The notes under the pieces: generated by a model
Told to the model about the DNA's origin: nothing
Database searches by the model: none
What the model saw: only the letters and a program-made list of their open reading frames with translations
Shown: positions 32,450 through 36,704 of the stretch, in pieces
How the letters are laid out: every line of letters starts with the position of its first letter
How positions within the stretch are numbered: the stretch's first letter is position 1
NCBI GenBank assembly: GCA_034189135.1
Contig: JAXHVO010000029.1
Coordinates: 1 to 36,704 of the forward strand
Direction of reading: 5' to 3'
DNA length: 36,704 nucleotides
DNA from: Thermodesulfobacteriota bacterium
Lineage (GTDB): Bacteria > Desulfobacterota > Desulfobacteria > Desulfobacterales > JAUWMJ01
Translations under genes and position numbers: made by a program

Positions 32450-33616
32450 ATGGATTTTTCTTTTACAAAAGAGGAGGAAAAGTTCCGCCGGGATGTGCGG
32501 GAGTTTCTTGAGAGTGAAATAAAGAAAGGAACTTTTACGCCAATGAGTAACGCATTTATGGAGTCATCTTCTTCCGACTTTTCTAGGCTGATAGCTGAAA
32601 AAGGATGGATAGGGCTTACTTGGCCGAAAAAATACGGCGGGAAAGGAAGTTCATTTGTTGTCAGGACCATATTAATAGAAGAGCTGCTCAGATACAGGGC
32701 ACCGTTAATCTACCATTTTGTGGGGGAACGTCAGATGGGGCCGGCGCTCATGCATTTTGCTTCAGAGGAGCTTAAGGATGAGTTTCTACCAAAGATAAAA
32801 AGCGCACAAATTTCGTTTTGTATCGGAATCAGCGAGCCGGACGCAGGGTCGGATGTCTCTTCAGTTTCCACCTACGCCCGTGAGGAAGGTGATTATTATA
32901 TTATTAACGGGCAGAAGATATGGACAACTCATGCTCACAATGCCGATTATATCTGGGTGATTGCTTTAACAGATCAAGAAGGCCCCAGTTATAAAAATTT
33001 AAGTGAAATAATTGTTGACCTTAAGAGCCCCGGAGTCACCATAAGGCCGCTTTATAACATGACCGGAAAGCATTCATTCAACGAAGTATTTTTTGATAAT
33101 GTGAAAATACATAAAAAATATCTCGTCGGTGAAAAAAACAGAGGCTTTTATCAGATGATGTCACAGGTCGATTATGAAAGATCGGGTATTGAGCGATTGA
33201 TGCAAAATTATCATATACTTGAAATGTCCAAAGCTTACATAAAAGAAAATAAAACACTTGCTTCCGATCCTGTTGTGCGGGAACAAATGGCACAGTTTGA
33301 AATCGAATTTGAAGTGGGCCGTTTGTTATGTTACCGGGTGGCATGGACTGTTGATCAAGGAATTATTCCCAATCTTGAAGCCGCCATCAGTAAAGCTTTC
33401 TGCACAAGGTATGAGCAGAGACTCGGAGATTTTGCCACGCATATCCTAGGTCAGTTCGGACAGGTGCTGCCGGGATTTCCGGATACACCTCTATCCGGCG
33501 AGATTGCTGAATCATACCTCTGGAATCCTTCTTATACAATGCAGGGCGGAACAACAGAGGTGTTGAAGACAATAATTGCAACAAGAGGTCTCGGACTTAA
33601 ATTCAAGAAAAAGTAA
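32450..33616 (+). CDS. Acyl-CoA dehydrogenase, large subunit of a probable heteromer (pair 2)
   Basis: 388 residues from ATG 32450, after AAGGAGG (an in-frame TTG at 32444 falls right after that site). The full ACAD fold is visible: TWPKKYGGKGS, the flavin motif IGISEPDAGSDVSSV, YYIINGQKIWTTHAH, and the end MQGGTTEVLKTIIATRGLGL. The canonical catalytic Glu of YEGTS is Gly here (QGGTTE), as in the PimC-like large subunits. It is related to 21742 but clearly different, and is followed by a second small subunit after 223 bp. The substrate is unknown; electrons go to ETF. Confidence 0.9.
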   Translation: MDFSFTKEEEKFRRDVREFLESEIKKGTFTPMSNAFMESSSSDFSRLIAEKGWIGLTWPKKYGGKGSSFVVRTILIEELLRYRAPLIYHFVGERQMGPALMHFASEELKDEFLPKIKSAQISFCIGISEPDAGSDVSSVSTYAREEGDYYIINGQKIWTTHAHNADYIWVIALTDQEGPSYKNLSEIIVDLKSPGVTIRPLYNMTGKHSFNEVFFDNVKIHKKYLVGEKNRGFYQMMSQVDYERSGIERLMQNYHILEMSKAYIKENKTLASDPVVREQMAQFEIEFEVGRLLCYRVAWTVDQGIIPNLEAAISKAFCTRYEQRLGDFATHILGQFGQVLPGFPDTPLSGEIAESYLWNPSYTMQGGTTEVLKTIIATRGLGLKFKKK

Positions 33617-33839
33617 ACTGAGAAACAAAATGAATAACCGTTCATCGTTTACGGTACCGGCTAACCAAAAAGAGAATTTTAATAGATTTTGGTAAAGATG
33701 GAGCTGCGAAAATAAAAATACCGGTATAAATCGCAGCAAATTATACTTATGTCGGCCGATTTTTCACATTTTGGGAAATAAAGATAAACTGTAAACAGAC
33801 AACCGTAGACGGGTAGCAAGACGATACGGAGGATTGATT

Positions 33840-34967
33840 ATGGACTTTAACTATAACAAAGAACAAAAAATGTACCAGGATTCGGCAAGAGATTTTTTTG
33901 TAAAAGAATGTTCTTTTGACCTGTTGCGGGAAATATTCAACACTGAAGAGGGATATTCAAAAGAACACTGGGATAAAATTGCATATCTCGACTGGACCGG
34001 CATGATCATAGATGAGGAATATAATGGTATTGGCGGAACCTTTCTCGATCTTTGTCCGATAATTGAAGAGATGGGAAGAGCCATGTTTCCGGGACCGTTC
34101 CTTGTCACTGCGGTTTCAGCGGCAGCCCTTATTTCAAAAGAAGGCGACGAACGGATAAAGAAAAAAATACTGCCCTTAATTTCAGACGGTAAAGCAATTG
34201 TTTCAATAGCTATAGGAGAAACAGGCACCGAAGCGGCTCCGGAAGATATTAAGACCACTGCAAAAAGAACAGATGACGGATATATTCTTAACGGCTCAAA
34301 ATTATTTGTTCCTTATGCCCATGTGAGTGATTACATAATATGCCTTGCTCTGGATGAATCCGTGCCCGGTGGAGGGCTGACGCTTTTTATGGTGGACGGG
34401 AATTCAAGTGGTCTTGAATGCACGCCCATTCCAACCTTTTCCGTTGATAAATACAGCAAGGTTGATTTCAAGGGAGTTAAGACGAAGCAGAGAGACATCA
34501 TCGGAACACCGGGCATGGGCTGGGAAGCGGCAGAAAAGCTACTGACTTTGGCTGCCGCATCCGCGTGTGTGCAAATGATAGGAGGAATGGAAAGAGTACT
34601 CGAAATGACGGTAGACTGGGTAAAAAACAGAAAACAGTTCGGAATGCCCATCGGGAGTTTCCAGGCTATACAGCATCATTGTGCGGAAATGGCCATTGAT
34701 GTTGAATCATCAAAATTTATAACATACCAGGCGGCATGGAAATTGAGTAAAACTTTCGATGCTAAAAGAGAAGTATCAATGGCCAAAGCATGGACAGGAG
34801 ATGCGTACCAAAGGCTGACAGCGACGGCGATTCAGGTTCACGGCGCAATGGGATTCACCGAGGAATATAATCTTCATTATTATTATAAACAAGCTAAATC
34901 GTTACAGCTCATGCATGGGGATTACCGTTATCACAGGCAGAAGGTCGCTAAGGATTCAGGATATTAA
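33840..34967 (+). CDS. Acyl-CoA dehydrogenase, small subunit of a probable heteromer (pair 2)
   Basis: 375 residues from ATG 33840, preceded by CGGAGG; the TTG at 33834 is less likely. The N-terminus MDFNYNKEQKMYQDSARDFF and the blocks EEYNGIGGTFLDLCPIIEEMGR and HGAMGFTEEYNLHYYYKQAK parallel the pair-1 small subunit. The flavin-binding motif is degenerate (IGETGTEAAPE) and no EGT glutamate is seen. It is probably a non-equivalent partner of the preceding large subunit. The next gene, an acyl-CoA synthetase, starts 33 bp later. Confidence 0.88.
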   Translation: MDFNYNKEQKMYQDSARDFFVKECSFDLLREIFNTEEGYSKEHWDKIAYLDWTGMIIDEEYNGIGGTFLDLCPIIEEMGRAMFPGPFLVTAVSAAALISKEGDERIKKKILPLISDGKAIVSIAIGETGTEAAPEDIKTTAKRTDDGYILNGSKLFVPYAHVSDYIICLALDESVPGGGLTLFMVDGNSSGLECTPIPTFSVDKYSKVDFKGVKTKQRDIIGTPGMGWEAAEKLLTLAAASACVQMIGGMERVLEMTVDWVKNRKQFGMPIGSFQAIQHHCAEMAIDVESSKFITYQAAWKLSKTFDAKREVSMAKAWTGDAYQRLTATAIQVHGAMGFTEEYNLHYYYKQAKSLQLMHGDYRYHRQKVAKDSGY

Positions 34968-35000
34968 ATCCTGAATTCAGCGATTAGGGGAAAAATAAAA

Positions 35001-36629
35001 ATGGAAAAACAACACGATACGATGGGGGAACTGTTAGAGAGGAATGCCGAGCTATATCCTCAACACCTTGCCGTGATAAGCGGAGAGAAAAGGATAACCT
35101 ATGCGGAGCTATATGCGGAGGCAAACAGGCTTGCTCGTGGATTTCTTGCGTTGGAGATCAGGAAAGGCGATAGAATAGCTTTGCTGATGGATAACAGGCC
35201 CGAATGGATTTCAATGGCGTTTGCTCTGGGGAAAATCGGTGCTGTTCTTGTACCAATAAACATTCGGTATCGCTCATACGAGCTCGATTATATTCTGAAC
35301 CATTGCAGACCGAAAATATTAGTAATGATAGACTCCTTTTTCAATACGGATTTTGTCAAAATGTTGTACGGACTTTGCCCGGAACTGAAAAACTCAGAAA
35401 AGGTTAATCCGTCTTTGGAAAAGTTTCCTTACATAAAGCAGATTTTTTGTTTTTCCGACGAAGAATTTCCAGGGTTATCAAAATACGCTGAATTGCCGGG
35501 ACGGACTGAGGAGGTCAACCAAGAAGATGTTACGGCGGCTGAAAGTCAGGTGAGTACTCATGATGCCGCTTATATTCTCTATACATCCGGAACTACCTCA
35601 TTTCCAAAGGGCGTTGTTTTGACACATGCCAATGTCTGTAAAAATGGTAAAAACATCGCCATCAGAATGCAGGTAAGCAGTAGCGACAATTTCTGGGTCC
35701 CGATTCCGCTTTTTTTCAGCTTTGGTTGTGCCAATGCTTTGATGACGGCGTTTTCAGCAGGCGCCTGTGTGGTATTGCAAGGGATATTTGATCCCGGTGA
35801 AGCATTGAAACTGATTGAAAGGGAAAAGTGCACGGTGATGTATGCAATGCCTACCATGTATCTTCCAATGATCGAGCATCCAGACCTTGGAGTGATTGAT
35901 ATTTCATCATTGCGAACAGGGTGCATCATCGGTTCTGCAGATAATATCAGAAGCGTCATTAAAAAGATGGGTGTGTCCAAAATAAACAACGGTTATGGAA
36001 TGACGGAAACAAGTGCTATCTGCTGTATGACAAACGTCAACGATTCGGAAGATGTTCGGATCAATAGTGTGGGCAAGCCGTTTTCCGGTGGATCAATCGT
36101 TATTAAAGAGCCCGATACATCAAAACGGGTTAAAAACGGACAAAAGGGTGAGATTTGCGTTAAAGGGTACAATGTAACCGGGAAGTATTATAATGATCCT
36201 GAAAAGACATTGGCGGCATTTGATGATGAGGGTTTTTTAAAAACAGGTGACATCGGTCTCATTGACATAAACGGCTGTCTTAGGTTTAAAGGAAGATATA
36301 AAGATATGCTCAAAACCAGTGGTATCAATGTTTCCACACTGGAAGTGGAAATGTTTCTTGAAACAAACCCGGATGTTAAAGAGGCTCAGGTTGTTGGCAT
36401 ACCCGATAAGGTAAAGCAAGAAATCGGCTTTGGGTTTGTGAAACTTTCACAGGGTTCGCGATGTTCGGCGGAAGATATCATCAATTATTGTAAAGGATCC
36501 ATAGCAAGTTATAAGATACCTAAATATATACGCTTTATCTCTGAGTTTCCCCTAACAGGAAGTGGTAAGATAAAAAAATTTATGCTTCGTGAACAGGCAA
36601 TGAAAGATTTGGGCATTACGGATGAATAA
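35001..36629 (+). CDS. AMP-dependent acyl-CoA synthetase (FadD-like)
   Basis: 542 residues, normal for the ANL superfamily. All key motifs are present: the P-loop YTSGTTSFPKG, the A5 motif NGYGMTETSA, the A7 motif LKTGDIGLID, and the C-terminal catalytic lysine in LTGSGKIKKF. It activates a carboxylic acid to an acyl-CoA through an acyl-AMP. As the only complete AMP-forming ligase here, it is the best candidate for the first intracellular step in block B. RBS AGGGG before ATG 35001. The next coding region begins 30 bp after its stop. Confidence 0.95.
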   Translation: MEKQHDTMGELLERNAELYPQHLAVISGEKRITYAELYAEANRLARGFLALEIRKGDRIALLMDNRPEWISMAFALGKIGAVLVPINIRYRSYELDYILNHCRPKILVMIDSFFNTDFVKMLYGLCPELKNSEKVNPSLEKFPYIKQIFCFSDEEFPGLSKYAELPGRTEEVNQEDVTAAESQVSTHDAAYILYTSGTTSFPKGVVLTHANVCKNGKNIAIRMQVSSSDNFWVPIPLFFSFGCANALMTAFSAGACVVLQGIFDPGEALKLIEREKCTVMYAMPTMYLPMIEHPDLGVIDISSLRTGCIIGSADNIRSVIKKMGVSKINNGYGMTETSAICCMTNVNDSEDVRINSVGKPFSGGSIVIKEPDTSKRVKNGQKGEICVKGYNVTGKYYNDPEKTLAAFDDEGFLKTGDIGLIDINGCLRFKGRYKDMLKTSGINVSTLEVEMFLETNPDVKEAQVVGIPDKVKQEIGFGFVKLSQGSRCSAEDIINYCKGSIASYKIPKYIRFISEFPLTGSGKIKKFMLREQAMKDLGITDE

Positions 36630-36659
36630 AATTTCCACACTAACCACAGGAGGTATCAA

Positions 36660-36704
36660 ATGAGAGGAAATGTTTTACGAAGAGCGGGTTTTATTTTTGT
36701 TTTA
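36660..36704 (+). CDS. Start of an exported or membrane protein (cut by window end)
   Basis: ATG 36660 follows the strong site AGGAGGTATCAA. Only 15 codons are present, beginning MRGNVLRRAGFIFVL: a short basic stretch then a hydrophobic run, as in a signal peptide. In this setting a further solute-binding protein is a reasonable guess, but the family cannot be told. Confidence 0.5.
   Translation, partial: MRGNVLRRAGFIFVL

Overview
This window looks like part of the chromosome of a strictly anaerobic, probably sulfate-reducing bacterium, most likely Desulfobacterota (deltaproteobacterial). That placement is an inference from gene content: benzoyl-CoA reductase / 2-hydroxyacyl-CoA dehydratase subunits, two TRAP transporters, paired acyl-CoA dehydrogenases, a sigma-54 activator and long stem-loop intergenic repeats. 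No rRNA, tRNA or CRISPR array is visible.

Layout. (1) 1-2894, minus strand: IclR regulator, then an ADP-forming acyl-CoA synthetase alpha-type subunit, then a broken MFS permease. (2) 3293-4759, plus strand: a PAS-AAA+-Fis sigma-54 activator. (3) Block A, 5013-19755: a sigma-54 promoter, a DctPQM TRAP transporter, two paralogous lipoate-ligase-like proteins, a BcrC/BcrB-like pair, an intergenic IS200 remnant, an HMG-CoA-synthase-like/DUF35 fusion with a thiolase, an enoyl-CoA hydratase, a 274-bp near-palindromic MITE-like element, and two 3-hydroxyacyl-CoA dehydrogenases. (4) Block B, 20198-36704: a second sigma-54 promoter, a PaaK-like protein with degraded ATP motifs, an acyl-CoA dehydrogenase pair, a divergent crotonase, a small membrane protein, a TAXI-type TRAP transporter, a second BcrC/BcrB-like pair with its activase, a second acyl-CoA dehydrogenase pair, an intact acyl-CoA synthetase and the start of another exported protein.

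How it fits together (inference). Organic acids are imported by the TRAP systems and converted to CoA thioesters by the ligases. An ATP-driven radical reduction or dehydration is carried out by the BcrB/C-like pairs, both probably energised by the single activase at 31517. The thioesters are then degraded by dehydrogenase, hydratase, hydroxyacyl-CoA dehydrogenase and thiolase steps. The substrate cannot be read from the sequence; an aromatic, alicyclic or hydroxylated acid is plausible.

The strongest structural observation is that the regulatory regions of blocks A and B are homologous. Each has the same inverted-repeat enhancer (TGTCG-N8-CGACA) about 220 bp upstream of a perfectly spaced -24/-12 promoter. 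The block B copy still carries what looks like the last codons of a second copy of the activator gene. The two blocks therefore probably form one regulon created by segmental duplication. Several enzymes in the set appear to have lost canonical catalytic residues, which makes a non-textbook pathway likely.
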